A stretch of 64,000 bases of DNA from Haberlea rhodopensis (GCA_907163345.1 CAJQUN010000173.1:372001-436000); one strand, 5' to 3'. Shown: positions 33,667-46,244, counted from the stretch's first letter. The notes: generated by a model not told the origin, from the sequence alone. Numbers and translations: made by a program.

Positions 33667-33797
33667 ACCGCAGACTTCGAAGCAAAGTGATACCTATGGT
33701 CAAAGTTCAGTGGGACCGTAGGGGTGTCGAAGAGGCCACGTGGGAGACGGAGCAACACATGGTGCAGCACTATCCGGAACTGTTTTCTGGTATGTGA
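33667..33797 (+). pseudogene. gypsy4 pol C-terminus fragment (chromodomain-like)
   Basis: An open stretch in one frame from 33669 to the TGA at 33795-33797 matches the end of the gypsy1 polyprotein (SKVIPMVKVQWDRRG, then ATWETE, HYPELFSGM). All upstream pol is missing: the left neighbour is the reverse LTR start ending at 33666. It is followed by the palindrome GATTTCG-ggga-CGAAATC (33833-33850) and an AAGTAGGGGAG polypurine tract. Confidence 0.85.
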
Positions 33798-33868
33798 TTT
33801 ATGTTTTGTTTTATTTTGGGTAAGTGCATGCTGATTTCGGGGACGAAATCTTATAAGTAGGGGAGTAT

Positions 33869-34224
33869 TGTGATATCCCCGAAATGATTATGTGTAATCG
33901 AACATTAATTACGTTATGTGAAGATTATGGTGTTAATTTATTGGCAATGATTTATTAATATTGGGAAATGCTTAGTCATGTGGTGGTCATGGCCTAGTAA
34001 TGCATTTCAGGGTGCATGTGATATATGTTGGGAATTTGGGTAATGTCATGATTATTTTGGGGTGGGTGTTGTTCGTTTTGTGAAGCATGTTTAATTGGAA
34101 TTTGAAGTATTTTATTGAATAAATACTATAAAATATCATGTGAGGATATTTTAATACATCATGCTAAATACCGGGACCAAAACATAACACATCACTTAAC
34201 CCAACCACCCCAGCCCATACCTAT
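33869..34224 (+). repeat. gypsy4 3' LTR, first part
   Basis: Starts TGTGATATCCCCG after the polypurine tract. It is interrupted after CCTAT (34220-34224) by the solo LTR and resumes at 36616/36621. Confidence 0.85.
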
Positions 34225-36615
34225 TGTGAGACCCCGTTATCACATCAAGACAATAAGGTGCAATTTAGAGAACTAAGCATTTATGTGAATATATCAGAGT
34301 AACGTGCCGTGTTGATTAACCTGAGCTTTAGAGATTGCAGTACCAAAATGCTTCAAAAGGAAGACACAATTCCTACAAAGGTACTACATTATAGTCTTAC
34401 TCTACTCAGTAGAAGCTATACAAAAATTTTCTCTAACATGCTAATCCTGTAGCACTCCTTACAGCTCAGCATATCAACCCCGACCCTGGTTCTCGTCAAC
34501 AAAAGCACCTACAAAGACAACCCCCAACACATGAGCATAACACAATTCATATTCAACATAATATGAAAGTAAGGCATAAATGCAAATCTTAAACACAAGC
34601 CCTTCCTGTATTTCCTGCATTTATATCGCCCATTGGTTGTCCCTGTATCATAATTCATAATAAAACACATTATATGAATGTATGGCTTCATAAATAAATG
34701 TCATGACATCCTTCCTCCTTAAATCCTTATTTCAATCCTGAGCCCTTATCATTAGTACATTTTAATGCTTCTTGCTACTCCATGTAAGCGGAATTCTTCC
34801 TCGCTTCCAATGGACCTTAGCGTAAGCAATTAAAATCCTTACTAAGATAACCTTGACTCGTGAAATACACCTCTTATGTTTCACAACATACATATGCAAA
34901 AACAATGCATAATAACATGTATCATAACCTTAATGCACCACATTGCATTCATAATGCGTCAAAAAGACAAACATAAAGCACATGTTACCGTTGGGATGCC
35001 CGTACGTCGCTTACGTACCTTTCCAAAAGATAGAGGAGTCAATCAACTTTATCTCCTCGTTTGTGATGGCACCTGGGATGGTTCTACATAGCCACACAAC
35101 ACAATATTAGGCACCTCATTACAATCCAATATCAAAACTTTAACAAAATATATCAATTTAAATTTTTTCAACATACTGGGTCTCTCGATCGATCGCCCCC
35201 TCTTCCCGATCGATCGAGAAGACGCCTAAAATCAGAACCAAGATTCTGCCTCGCTCGATCGATCGAGAAGAAATGTCGATCGATCGAGATGCCCTGTTCG
35301 AGAAATACTAACCCAGAATTCTCGAACACCTATATTCATACCCTTCGATCTAGCATAAAACATACACCACATGTTTGAACAATTATGCTAGCAATTACAA
35401 TACACTACTCCAAGTGTATTCGTACCAAATTTACACCCTAAGCATAAGCCTACATGTATAAACGTCGATCATTTAAACATGTACTGGATCAACTTTTCTG
35501 GAAACAGGGTAACATATTCATTTCCAGATTTCTTGAGCACCTCACTTCATGCTATTAAACCTATCACATATAGCATAAAGAAAGCTCGAACAAACATGCC
35601 AAGGGCTTCACAAAACTACCATGCATATTTTCACATCAAAGTTTTACCAAAACCTAAGCTTGACGTGTATGATAATGCCTTCATAAAAACACTCCCCACA
35701 CATATATTTCCAGAAAACAAGGCACTTGAACCTTGCCCAGAATTTTCGAACACTACCTTTCACATGATTAAATCCTTCACATAATACATGCAACATGCTC
35801 AAGGAAATATACTGTACCTTCAACAAGCTACCATACACAAAAGAACATCAAAGGTTCAACCAAAACCTAAGTTAGCATGCTTCAAATATTCATGGTAAAA
35901 CCCTTCCTAACATGAAAAACAGAGCACTACCCTGCTCGGATGTTCGAGGAACCCTTTTCTCTACTACAAATCTAGCACATAAAGCATGCAAGTTTCTTAA
36001 CTAAACATGCTAAGGGCTTCAAAAACATCACATAAAGGTACTCACAACAATATAACATCATACCCTAAACTAGCATGCCAAATCTGCTACAAAGAACAAG
36101 CATGCCAGGAAACTGAAAACTGGGAAGAAAATGTGACTCCTCACCACTTTTGCCCTTCGATTTTCTATATGAAAGGATGCTTGAAATCCGATCACTTTCC
36201 TCCTAGAAACCGTCCAAGTTGCAGACAAAAGGAAGGGAAAAAGAAGGAAGCTTTTTGGAAGAAGCAAGATGAAAATATCTAAGTCCCAAGTTGCCTCTTA
36301 GTCAATCTGCTTTCCAGAAAAACAGGGGAGGGGCGTGGGTTGAGTCAAGTGGGGGTGGGGTGGTTGCATGTAGGGTGGTTTTGGGGTGTTTAATTGTGTC
36401 CCGGTATTTCATACGATGTATAAAAATATCTCTCCTTGATATTTTATTATATTACCACATCAACACAACAATTAAAAACACCTAACATGCTCCCTAAACC
36501 ACATCATCAAAATAAATAAATCACTCCCACATAAAATACGCCTTTAGCACATAGGCTCACAATTAACAACCTTTAATTGTATAATTACCCACATAATCAT
36601 TTCGAGGATATCACA
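34225..36615 (-). mobile_element. Solo LTR (reverse) with CCTAT target duplication
   Basis: A 2391-bp LTR beginning TGTGAGACCCCG and ending GGATATCACA (reverse-strand start TGTGATATCCTCG), flanked on both sides by CCTAT (34220-34224 and 36616-36620). There is no internal region, primer site or second LTR, so it is most simply the product of recombination between the LTRs of a full element. It contains CGATCGATCG palindromes (35183-35290), the GTACGT-cgctt-ACGTAC module (35002-35018) and a 170-bp block (34854-35021) shared with the interior of the reverse LARD-like element. Confidence 0.93.
35183..35290. repeat. CGATCGATCG palindromes in solo LTR
   Basis: Four copies; the last two form a 13-bp inverted pair (TCGATCGATCGAG..TCGATCGATCGAG on either side of AAGAAATG). 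Confidence 0.85.
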
Positions 36616-36620
36616 CCTAT

Positions 36621-37487
36621 TCTGCCACTACAGCTGCCCATACCCCCTCACTTGCCCCTCCCCACACTCAACCCTCACCACTCAAACCTCTCCCCTCCTT
36701 CCCCCATCTTTTCGTCCAGCATCAGCTAAGCAAGTAGGAGGAGGAAATTTGCTAATTTCATTTTAAGAAATCTTTCAAAAGTTGGAGAAAAAAGGGGTGA
36801 GGAACCATACCCTGTTTTGGTTAAATTTTGGTTGAGCTTTGATAATGTGTTGTGTAAAAATGGCATGTTTGGGAGTATTCTTGATAGAATTGGTTATTGT
36901 GTAGTTTCATGGTAGTATAATGGAGTATTTGGTGTGTTGAGTTGTTGGAATATGATGGCTTATCGTGTATTTTATAGTAGCTTTTGAAATGTGTTCGAAA
37001 ATGGCGATTTCTCGTGATTGCAGACTTCGGCGATCGATCGGTGCGTTCTTCCCGATCGATCGCGAGCACCAGGGTGCGATGCAGAAGACTTCAGCGATCG
37101 ATCGCGAGTTTGGCACGATCGATCGGCGATGCCCCGATCGATCGGCACAACTTCAGCGATCGATTGCGGAAGACAGATTTTTGGGCATTGAGGCAGTAGC
37201 ATCTCGCGATCGATCGGGGCTTATTGGCGATCGATCGCGAGAAGCCAAATGTTGTGTTTTGATTAATTATTGTAGGAGTTTTGGTATTGGTCTATTAATG
37301 GCATCTAATATTGTGTTGTACACTTGTGTAGAGCCTTCACAGATAGCCACACAACGCAGGGGATAGAGTCCTGCAACATACCATATTTTGGAAAGGTACG
37401 TAGAAGATGTACAGGAACCCAATGGTAACATGTAAGTTATATACGCATTGGGATATGCATCGTAGATTCAAGTGTGTATTGACTTGT
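36621..37487 (+). repeat. gypsy4 3' LTR, second part, with palindrome cluster
   Basis: Continues the LTR interrupted at 34224. It carries seven or eight CGATCGATCG sites at 37029-37241 and a degenerate GTACGT module near 37396, preceded by AAAG. It is broken at 37488 by the forward Athila; the rest would lie beyond the window. Confidence 0.82.
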
Positions 37488-39038
37488 TGATAGGCTTAGA
37501 TTTTGAGTGATTTTAACTGTAATTTCTTCTCATTTTCCGTATTTTTCCTGGATGATATTATGCTTTTTGGTGTTTATTCATTTGTTTCAGGAAATTAGAT
37601 CGGAAGTGGAAGAAATGAGCTTATATGAAGATAACGGGCGAAATCGAGGCGTAAAAGATGAGAAAATGAAGAAGATGATTTCTTCAGATCTCGATCGATC
37701 GAGATTTATTCTCGATCGATCGAGCCAGCCAGAAGCAAGAGTCTGATTTTTCGAAGGCTCGATCGATCGGTGGAAATATCGATCGATCGAGCAAGGCAGT
37801 AACCTCGGAGCTGAAATTTTCAAATTCTCGATCGATCGGTGGAAATTCCCGATCGATCGAGCGAGGCAGTAAGTTCCAAAAGCTGGCGTGAACAGTGCAC
37901 CGATCGATCGGTGAAATTCTCGATCGATCGAGACGAGAGATCTGAAGATTTTATTTTCCTTTTTTATCGTGATTCTGGAGGGCTATTAAGGGGGATTCTC
38001 TTCTACACAAGAAAAAGGACGAATTAGAGAGAATTATCAGACATTTTTAGGTCAAGAGCAGCCGCCCTAGCCGCCGCCCAAGGAGATCCAATCTCCGTTC
38101 TTCGTCCAAAGTCGAGCCTATCCGTTCCGGAGTGCAAAGAAGGAACAAGAGAAGAAATCACGGTGCAACGCACGGATTCATCCATCGTTTATCGTATTTC
38201 TGAACTTTAGTTTATTTGATTTTCATTTTCATTTGTTGTTTTTGAGGTCGAGAGACAAGAAAACTCATCTGTATTTGATTTGAATTGAATTTGGTTTATA
38301 TTATTGAAGTTTTAGTTCGTTGTGTTTGATATATTGATTCATTGGTATTTGAGCGCATTGATATTTATTGTTCATAGATTAATTGATTGTGTAGATCAAA
38401 GTCTAGCTAGCTTTGATTGAATTTGAGGGTTACAGCCGAGATCGAGAGATAACGCTGTAACACGCTCCATTAATTTATGATGTATGTTACGATTGAGATC
38501 GAGAGATGATATCGCATACGTGAGAACTTGAAATCGAAAGATTTAGAGTTAATAGGTTTTGATGATTTAAGCAACTTTGAATTAGTAAATAGGTGCACGA
38601 GAGTGACTTATTCTAATTTATTGTTAGTTTCGTTACAGCTCGAGAGAGTGTATCGAATAATAGTGAAAACCTTTCACCTTTAAAATCAATTGAGTGATAA
38701 TTTGAGAATTCCATTGAATCAGTAGAGATGATATAATTGAACGACGAGTTTGGTAATTTTCTCGAGTGACTTACCTTCGCATTTCCGGAACCATTTTATT
38801 CTTTGTTTTTAGTTTAATATTTATTCTTTAGTTTCATCTAGCTTTAGTTAATCAAACTCCTTTAATCGTAGGCTAAATATAATTTAATTGATCTTATTTG
38901 GTACTTATACATTAGTCCCTGTGGATTCGACAACCTTTACTAAATTTTCACTATACTAAAACTTGACACCGTGCACTTGCGGTAGAATCGCTTCAACCCA
39001 TTCTTTGAAATATCTTTTGTTAAAAAAATAAGCGGTCA
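37488..39038 (+). repeat. 5' LTR of forward Athila-type element
   Basis: About 1551 bp, TGATAGGCTTAG to GCGGTCA. It aligns to 9280-10806 on the reverse strand. Palindrome pairs lie at 37690-37935; the remainder is AT-rich without ORFs. Confidence 0.86.
37690..37935. repeat. CGATCGATCG inverted-repeat pairs in Athila LTR
   Basis: Four hairpins. One is exact: 15-bp arms at 37690-37704 and 37710-37724, loop TTTAT. Another has 13-bp arms GCTCGATCGATCG / CGATCGATCGAGC at 37757-37769 and 37780-37792 around GTGGAAATAT. Confidence 0.88.
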
Positions 39039-39044
39039 AGTTTT

Positions 39045-39062
39045 TGGCGCCGTTGCCGGGGA
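39045..39062 (+). other. Primer binding site, tRNA-Asp type
   Basis: TGGCGCCGTTGCCGGGGA, six bases after the LTR end; the Athila hallmark. Confidence 0.9.
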
Positions 39063-39228
39063 CTAATCTGTATAATATCATACGAGATTAGTTAATTGTA
39101 ATTTAGCCAATTCTTTTATTATTGCATTTTTATTATCTTTGTATTCTTTTGTTGATCTTTGTGAATAACTTTGTGCATTTTTGTTGTCTCCTTTTGTCTA
39201 TTTTGTACAGGAATCAGTTCTTTAGTGC

Positions 39229-40348
39229 ATGCATAGAAGAGAGGAACCCTTTCTCGAGCCGTTTGATCCAGAGATAGAGAGAACGTTACTAAGAAGATTA
39301 CGAGAAGCTCGAGAAATGGCTGACAATAACGAAGCACAGCATCCTAGATCGATGATGGACTTTGCACAACCCGCATTTCATGGATCGTTGTCGAGTATTA
39401 CAAGGCCGACGATTCAAGCAAACAATTTTGAGATCAAGCCGGCAATCATACAAATGATTCAGCACTCGGTGATGTTCGGGGGAGCAGCTACAGATGATCC
39501 GAACAATCACATCTCCAACTTTTTGGAGATTTGTGATACATTCAAACACAATGGCGTCTCTGACGACGCCATCAGGTTAAGGCTCTTTCCCTTTTCATTA
39601 CGAGACAAAGCTAAAGCCTGGTTGAATTCTTTACCTGCAGGTTCTATCACAACATGGGAGGGGATGACAAAGGCGTTTTTGTCAAAGTACTTTCCCCCTT
39701 CCAAGACGGCGAAGATGCGGAACGATATCACGACTTTTGGGCAATTTGACCCAGAAACATTATACGAAGCGTGGGATCGGTTTAAGGAGTTGTTGAGGAG
39801 ATGCCCACACCATGGTCTACCCATATGGCTGCAGGTACAAACATTCTATAACGGTTTATTTTCTGCTAACCGTTCCATGATTGATGCAGCATCTGGGGGA
39901 TCCATAATGAGAAAGACGCCGGAAGAAGCATATAGCTTGTTGGAGGAAATGGCGTGCAACAGCTATCAGTGGCAATCTGAGAGGAGCACGTCACAGAAAC
40001 CAATGAGAGTCCATCAAGTGGACGAGATCACTGCTCTTTCGGCTCAATTAGAAGCCATGAACCGGAAGATAGACAGCATGGGAGCAGCAGCAATGCAGGC
40101 CCAAACTATTTTCTGTGAGCTGTGTGGAGGCGGTCATCCTAGCATCGAGTGCCAGGCAGGTAATCAATTTAACCAATCTGTTGATGGCGAAGCTGATTTC
40201 ATCAACAGAGGTGAGGATGCAGAATCAAGATGCATCAATCAAAAATTTGGAGGTGCAGATAGGGCAGTTGGCCACGTTGATATCTGGGAGGACGCAAGGT
40301 ACGCTCCCGAGTGATTCTGTAAAGAATCCGAAGGAGCCATCAAATTGA
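39229..40348 (+). pseudogene. gag: Athila-type Gag with internal deletion
   Basis: The frame opens at 39229 (MHRREEPF) and is intact through the Retrotrans_gag region (LFPFSLRDKAK, EAWDRFKELLRRCPHHG, LQVQTFYNGL) to the zinc knuckle CELCGGGHPSIEC near 40120-40160. Just after NQSV (about 40180) roughly 150 bp present in the reverse copy are missing, which shifts the frame. The first frame then ends at 40314 while the native C-terminus (LMAKLISSTEV..KEPSN) is read in another frame to 40348. The capsid and knuckle parts could still be made. No pol follows; the next 830 bp hold palindromes and an AT-rich spacer. Confidence 0.88.
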
Positions 40349-40603
40349 TGAAGACGAGGAGGTGACAGTCCAGCTTGGGACTATAAATTAAGAACTTCCG
40401 TTCTTTCTTTCCTTGAGTTTTGTTTTTGATTTCTTGTTTTGTTGAGTTTTTGTTAGTCTGTTTGTTTTTGAGTGTGTCTGGGAATGAATTCGTGTTTTTT
40501 CTAATGCAGATGTGAAAGCAAGAGCAAGTGGTTATAGGCGAAGCAATCCGAGAGAAAGATGTTGAGAAAAAGAAAAAAATTTAAAATTTTGGTTGCTGCT
40601 GCT

Positions 40604-40710
40604 GGCGATCGATCGGTGGAAATCTCGATCGATCGCCCGAATTTTTAAAATGACTTTGTGCCTACTGCCTCGCTCGATCGATCGAGAATATTTCCGATCG
40701 ATCGAGCGAG
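40604..40710. repeat. Palindrome pairs between Athila ORFs
   Basis: GGCGATCGATCG (40604-40615) pairs with CGATCGATCGCC (40626-40637) around GTGGAAATCT, and a second pair lies at 40673-40710. The loop matches the LTR hairpin at 37757 but the outer arm is GGC/GCC there GCT/AGC. Confidence 0.87.
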
Positions 40711-41182
40711 AGAAAATTTTGAAAAAAAATAAAGGGGCAGACGCAGCAGCCATCACTTTCCCCATTTCATTTTCCCCCTCTCAACAACAAAAACCTAGCG
40801 CCTCTTTCAAATCCCTTCTTCCAATCTCAATCTTTTGTTCATCAAATTTCAATTTACTTCAATTCTAAGAAGTAATATTCATCCTAATGAGATTTTCATT
40901 GCAGATTTGAAGATTTGAAAGGCAAATTGGGTAGAAGCGCAGAAAGAAGGGAATTCCAAGCCGAGTGCCACATTTTTCCAAGATCAAATTTTTAAGAGGT
41001 AATTGGTTTCCAATCATCCAAGATTTTAGCTTTTGGTGCTATTTCGTGAATTTTATTAGCAGTGGGTTGGAAAAGAATTTCAATTAGGAGGAAGTTTTGT
41101 GGTATTGAAGGGTGTTGGATTGACAGTGTTGTGGGGTGTTAGTGAATTGAATTGAATTCGTTGGGAATCATTTGGCAAGAGA

Positions 41183-42410
41183 ATGTCATCCAGAAAGAGG
41201 TCAAAGCAGGCGGAAGCTTCTCAGAAGCAAAAGCAGGCAGAGGCCACTGTTTCTGAGCCAGTTTATGATGAACAGAAATTTCTAAATGCCAAGATTGCTG
41301 AGTTATACCCCATCTACCATAAGAAACCCCTGAGCCGTGAGGGGGAATGAGCTTGGATAAATTGGAGTGTCCTGTCATTAGGACAGTACGCCGAAAAGGA
41401 TGGTTTCAATTCATTCAGACACCGATTGATGCTGTGGTGCCACTGGTAAGGGAGTTTTACACGAATCTTCGAGCTGTTAGACCAGGGCACCAAGTAAGTG
41501 TTTATGTTCGAGGGAAGGATGTGTTGGTGGATCGAGCCGCAATCAACAATATTCACCGGATGCCGTTACTTCAAAACTGTGCATACCAATCTTTTAAGAG
41601 TAGCAGGATTGACTACGATGAGGTATTGACAGTCATTGGCAAGCCGGGAGTGGATTGGCAGAGGAATGATAAAGCAGAGCCACAGTTGGTTCTAAAGAAG
41701 AATTTGAAGCCAGAGGCCCAAGCATGGTTTTCATTTGTCGCCTCACGGGTCATGCCATCGACCCACACTTCTGAGGTGACAAAAGATAGAGCGGTCCTGG
41801 TTTATGCCATCCTCTCAGGGAAGGAAGTGGACTTCGGCGAGATCATTGCTGATCACATTGCTGAAATTGGAAGTAGCCACCGACCTCCGCACTACCGTTT
41901 CCATCCACAATCACTGCTTTATGTCAGAGGAACGGAGTGACATGGGGGGAAGACGAGGAGCTACTCCCGCCGAAGACACCAATCATTGTAGCCGATCCTA
42001 CGAACCGACGCAGACCTTCGGACAATACACAAGCTGGAGCATCATCCTCTGCTGCAGAGCATACACGGGTTACTTTGGATTCTCTTCATAGGGATCTCCA
42101 AAACATTCGCCTGGAGCAGCAGAGCATTCACAGCATGCAGCGGGACATTCATAGCATGCAGAGAGCATCGCAGATGGACCATGAGCAGGTAGCTCAGCGT
42201 CAGATGGAGTTCATGCACTATCAGAGTGCATGGAACACTGCCATGGCCCAGGGCTTTCCAGGTTTCCAGTTCCCGTAGGAACCACAGTTCGCACCTTACC
42301 AGCCACATACACCTCCACCTTCCGAGTACCCACCATTTCCGCCATATCAGGGCGAGGAGCACCACTACCCAGTTCCCCCTCCGGAGCATGATGAGGATGA
42401 TGATCAGTGA
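41183..42410 (+). pseudogene. Athila-associated second ORF, two frameshifts
   Basis: Forward homologue of 5736-6986. It starts MSSRKRSKQ at 41183. One frameshift near 41342 and a second near 41876 (single bases missing against the reverse copy) split it into three frames: 41183-41350, 41347-41940 and 41937-42278. A TAG at 42276-42278 is followed in frame by the Pro-rich acidic tail ending DEDDDQ at 42410. The middle part has the conserved VREFYTNL and VYVRGKDV words. Role unknown; resemblance to the 'putative plant transposon protein' domain is from memory of the family. Confidence 0.75.
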
Positions 42411-43651
42411 CGATCATCATCATGGTATGTGTCTTTGCCTTGGCATTTATTTTTCTTGTTCATTGAGGGCAATTCACATGCTAAGTTTGGGGGGGTTTTT
42501 GAGTATTTGTACATAATCTTGCTTTTGCACATCTTGCTACTTGTTTTGTTTCCCTACCTTGAATGACTGCATGATGTTGAGACTAATTCGTCCTTGAGCA
42601 TCACCAACAAAATTTTTTTTTTTGGATTGAGTTATTCTTGAGAATTGTTGAGTTGGAATTACAATGGTAATACATGATGAAATTAATCCTCATCTAGATA
42701 GGAGTCATGAAAATGTTTAACTTGTTTGTATATATCCTTTGTTAACTACATGTCAAAACGGAGGAATACTTTGAGCACTTATTGAGTCATGATTGAGTGA
42801 AGTATGTATTGATTAAATTGAAAACTTGTGTTAACTATGATGAGTCTTGAGTATCTTAGAGAACTCTACAGTTTAGTTGAAAGCACTTTGAGGCGAAATT
42901 TATAATTAGGAACTAGACTTGGAGATGATTTAGGCGATCTTTGGACCGTTTGAGCCTTTCAAGCCTACCTGTTACATATTATTCATTAGTGTCCCCTTTT
43001 GAGCCTTATTGAAAAAGAATGGTATATGCAATGCATATGATTAGACCCCCATTCGACATTCTTGGCAACTCATTATACCCACCTTGGTTTGAGCCTAAAA
43101 GAAAAATGTTACCTACCCCTAGGAGAGTATAATGAATCTCATTCATTGCACAGAATTGTTATATGCAAATGAGTTCAAAAGGAACAAAAGAATGAGCAAA
43201 GAAAAAAAAAAAAAAAAAAGATGTAGAGAAAAGCCTTGAAAAGAAAAATTCAAAATAAGACCCAAAGTGGCCAAGGCTAGTAAAAAGTTGAAGAGAAGCT
43301 CAAAAAGAGTTGAACTGATTTTGTTATACTCTCTTCTTTGAATTCACCCTACCTTTTCTTTGAAGCCGACACCAAAAGGCCTAACGTTATAAGCTTTCAA
43401 GACCTTTTGATCCAAGTCTAGGGAACAATTACATTAGTGGAGAAGTGCTGGATAGTAAACTTGTAGAGTAATTCAAAGTAATCTTGACTAGGAGTTAATA
43501 TGGCACATGTTGATATTAAAGATATATATGTAACTCATGTTTGACAATAGCACACACGCACGTTCCGATGTTGCGATGTATTGTTTAACTTAGGAGAAAA
43601 TGCTTCTTGTTAAATGTTGATTGACTTCTATTGCTGTGTAAGTAGGATTTC
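42411..43651 (+). other. 3' non-coding region of forward Athila-type element
   Basis: It begins with the conserved CTAAGTTTGGGGGGG run (also at 5645-5660 reverse) and contains a poly-A tract at 43200-43219. The first 200 bp align to the reverse copy up to the gypsy1 insertion. I see no ORF. A 3' LTR start (TGATAGG) is not present before the LARD insertion at 43652. Confidence 0.7.
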
Positions 43652-46209
43652 TGTAAGGACCCCAAGCCCTTAACCCCCCTTAACCCTTAATTAGTGTATT
43701 AACCACTATGTGTGGCACATGCTTTCAACAAAAAGCCAATCGGGAAGCTCAGATGATACTCTATCATTGCATGGCATTTATAAAAAAAATTCCTTTAACA
43801 CTCAATGTTAAAAGGTCATCTGCCTAACAACGAAATAGACTCACAAAGTTCGCCCAATACCAACCCTTTTTGCCACTTTTCACATTGTGGACTTTTCTAA
43901 AAATTTGGGCAGAGTCTCCCCATAAATAGAGCTATCCCGAAATAAAAGCACAACACAGAACATAATTCCCGGCCAGGGAAAACATAATACTCATCAGAAA
44001 GCAGTAATACCAAGTAAATTCCCAGCCAGGGAAGACACCACACATATGACGACATAAATGGGTCTCAACACCCACATAATACACTAACGACTCTCATATC
44101 ATTAGCAATTCTACACAATTGCATGCAACACAAAATGAAAGAGAGGAAGGCTCATGCCTTTATATACAACCCATATACAAGAATGTCCGTGCTCACATGC
44201 GAGCATCATAAATGTGTATATAAACCTCGGGTGTATATAAGTACTCTATACGATACCGTGCTCCATCAAGCCCTGGTACCACGATCCTGTGAGTACATCC
44301 AATCAACAGCTCGAGCTCAGCTCCACAGCCATCGATGCACCTGTTCACCTGCCCCAACAGAGACAGCCCCCAACGGGGTGAGCATACCAATACACAAAAT
44401 CTCATAATCACAATAATGAAATTCATAATTTACAACACAAGTAAATATTAATGAATTTAAAATGATACTCCCTGGATGGCAACATCCTCATCCGGGATTC
44501 CGTGTACTGTCCCTGTTCTCACAATCATCAAACTCATCAAATCTCATAAATCAGTAAATCAACACATTGATTTAACTCATTGCATGCCTAGTTCTCGAAT
44601 ATCAATAATTATGATTCCAAGTTCATCATTCATGCAAATGTAGATATCTCAATATCTAATACTGATTTCATAGCCTCGCTATTAATCACAAATAGCTCAA
44701 ATGCCTAGCATTTATTTTACCAATTCTTCATTATACCTAGACATCTCAAATGTCTTATAATGAATACATGATCCCGCGATCATTCTCAGGCATCTCAAAT
44801 GCCCTACAATGGTCATATAAACCCAGTAACCCATATATCATGTAAGAGTCATCCTACTCTAGTGTTACGCACGCTACAAGCGGCGATATCAAGATTTGGG
44901 TCATTCATTGGCTATATCAACATATATATATAATCCTCATGCGCGATTATTCAATGAAATCAATTTTCATTATGCATTCACAAATGCCCTAATATATAGA
45001 AATGCTCGTACGTCGCACGTACCTTAAATCTCCGAAGTCCGAGCCAAACCTTGCTCGAGTTCCATGCTCCGAGGAACGATGTGCTAACACGATAAATTAA
45101 TTCACAATTAATTACGAACATGCAACTCATGCTCAAGCACACCCATAACCCTCAAAAATATTGTCAACACAAGACAATAAACCAATATCGAAAATCGCTC
45201 AAGAATACCCCACAAATTCTCGAACCTTCACAACACAAATCGAACCCATTAAACACCATAATTCATCTCACATATGAATTAATCAATCCATAGCATGAAT
45301 AATCATCCCACATGCCAAACCCCCAAATTTGAAATCCAAACCCCTAAAATTCGGACACAAGAAGCATCCTTATACAACTAAAGCATGTAATAAACGACCC
45401 ATAACAAGAATCGCCACACCCCTGCCAAAGATTACAATTTTCGAACCCATTCACGCACACATCACAAAATTCGAACCAACCCTCACGAAATTCGAAATAA
45501 ATTCGAGCCAATAAATCACAATTAGGCAGGGAATCACATCACAAGCATGGAAAAGGGGTTAGGAAGATTACCCAAACGAAAATCGGAAGAAATCGGACCA
45601 AAATCGAAGAACCCTAGAAATTGGGGATCGGCGCACTTCCGCAAAATCCGACTTCCACACGCGATGAAACTTCGAATTGATGGAGGGGAAAGCTGCGCCT
45701 CGACGAGACGAAGCCGGTGATAGGTCGCACGCGGCGAACGGCGGCCGGACGGCGGCGGACGAAGCGCCTGAAGCGGCGGGGGCAGGGGCTGACGGGAAAT
45801 GGGTCGCGCGCGGGAGAGAGGAGGAAGTTGGGGCTGAAATGTAATTTTTGTTTAAAATCTCGGGTTCAATTGGTATTTATAGCAAAATACCCCGAAAAAC
45901 TATTAGCCCCACAAATACATCATGATTCCTTAAAAATCATCTGTTTTCAAAAACTCTCTCTCTAACTCCAAAATCCCCTACCGGTGCTCACACAGCACCC
46001 GAGATCCCGAGACACAACAAAAACCCAACTCTTAGGTTTTACACCGTAATGTGAATACAATCTCAACCTCTGGATCCAACGATCCCAACTACCCAATTAA
46101 ACGAGCCCAGAAGGCCCAACACCGCGATTAAATTCCAAATCGCCACGTAAAACCACTTTAGGGATTATTAACACTACGGGATTAACACCTATAATCCCTG
46201 GTCATCACA
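43652..46209 (-). repeat. 3' LTR of reverse LARD-like element
   Basis: 2558 bp, TGTAAGGACCCC at the left and GGTCATCACA at the right. On the reverse strand it runs TGTGATGACC to GGGGTCCTTACA, the same terminal pattern as the forward LARD. A GC-rich leader-like block lies at 45650-45800, and a GTACGT-cgc-ACGTAC module at 45008-45022. Confidence 0.9.
45875..45881 (-). promoter_or_regulatory. TATA box of reverse LARD LTR
   Basis: Reverse-strand TATAAAT in GCTATAAATACC, about 80 bp upstream of the GC-rich block. Confidence 0.6.
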
Positions 46210-46244
46210 ATATCCCCCACTAAAAGAATTTCGTCCTCGAAATT
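46210..46244 (-). other. Polypurine tract and AATTTCG-agga-CGAAATT palindrome
   Basis: Reverse strand: the 7-bp palindrome at 46244-46227, then AGTGGGGGATAT ending at the LTR. Same order as in the coding gypsy elements. Confidence 0.82.

Larger units (their letters stand above)
37488..43651 (+). mobile_element. Athila-type element lacking pol (forward copy), 5' portion
   Basis: LTR (37488-39038), tRNA-Asp primer site, gag, ~830-bp spacer with palindromes, second ORF, then 1.2 kb of 3' non-coding DNA that is interrupted at 43652 by the reverse LARD-like element. The layout is the same as the reverse copy 5475-10806, including the absence of pol. The bases before the LTR are CTTGT (likely target site). 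The 3' LTR is not in the window. Confidence 0.88.

Noticed and set aside
42478..42500. G-run TTGGGGGGGTTTTTGAG taken as Athila polypurine tract and start of the 3' LTR
   Set aside because: Sequence after it does not match the 5' LTR start TGATAGGC; over 1 kb more non-LTR sequence follows before the LARD insertion.
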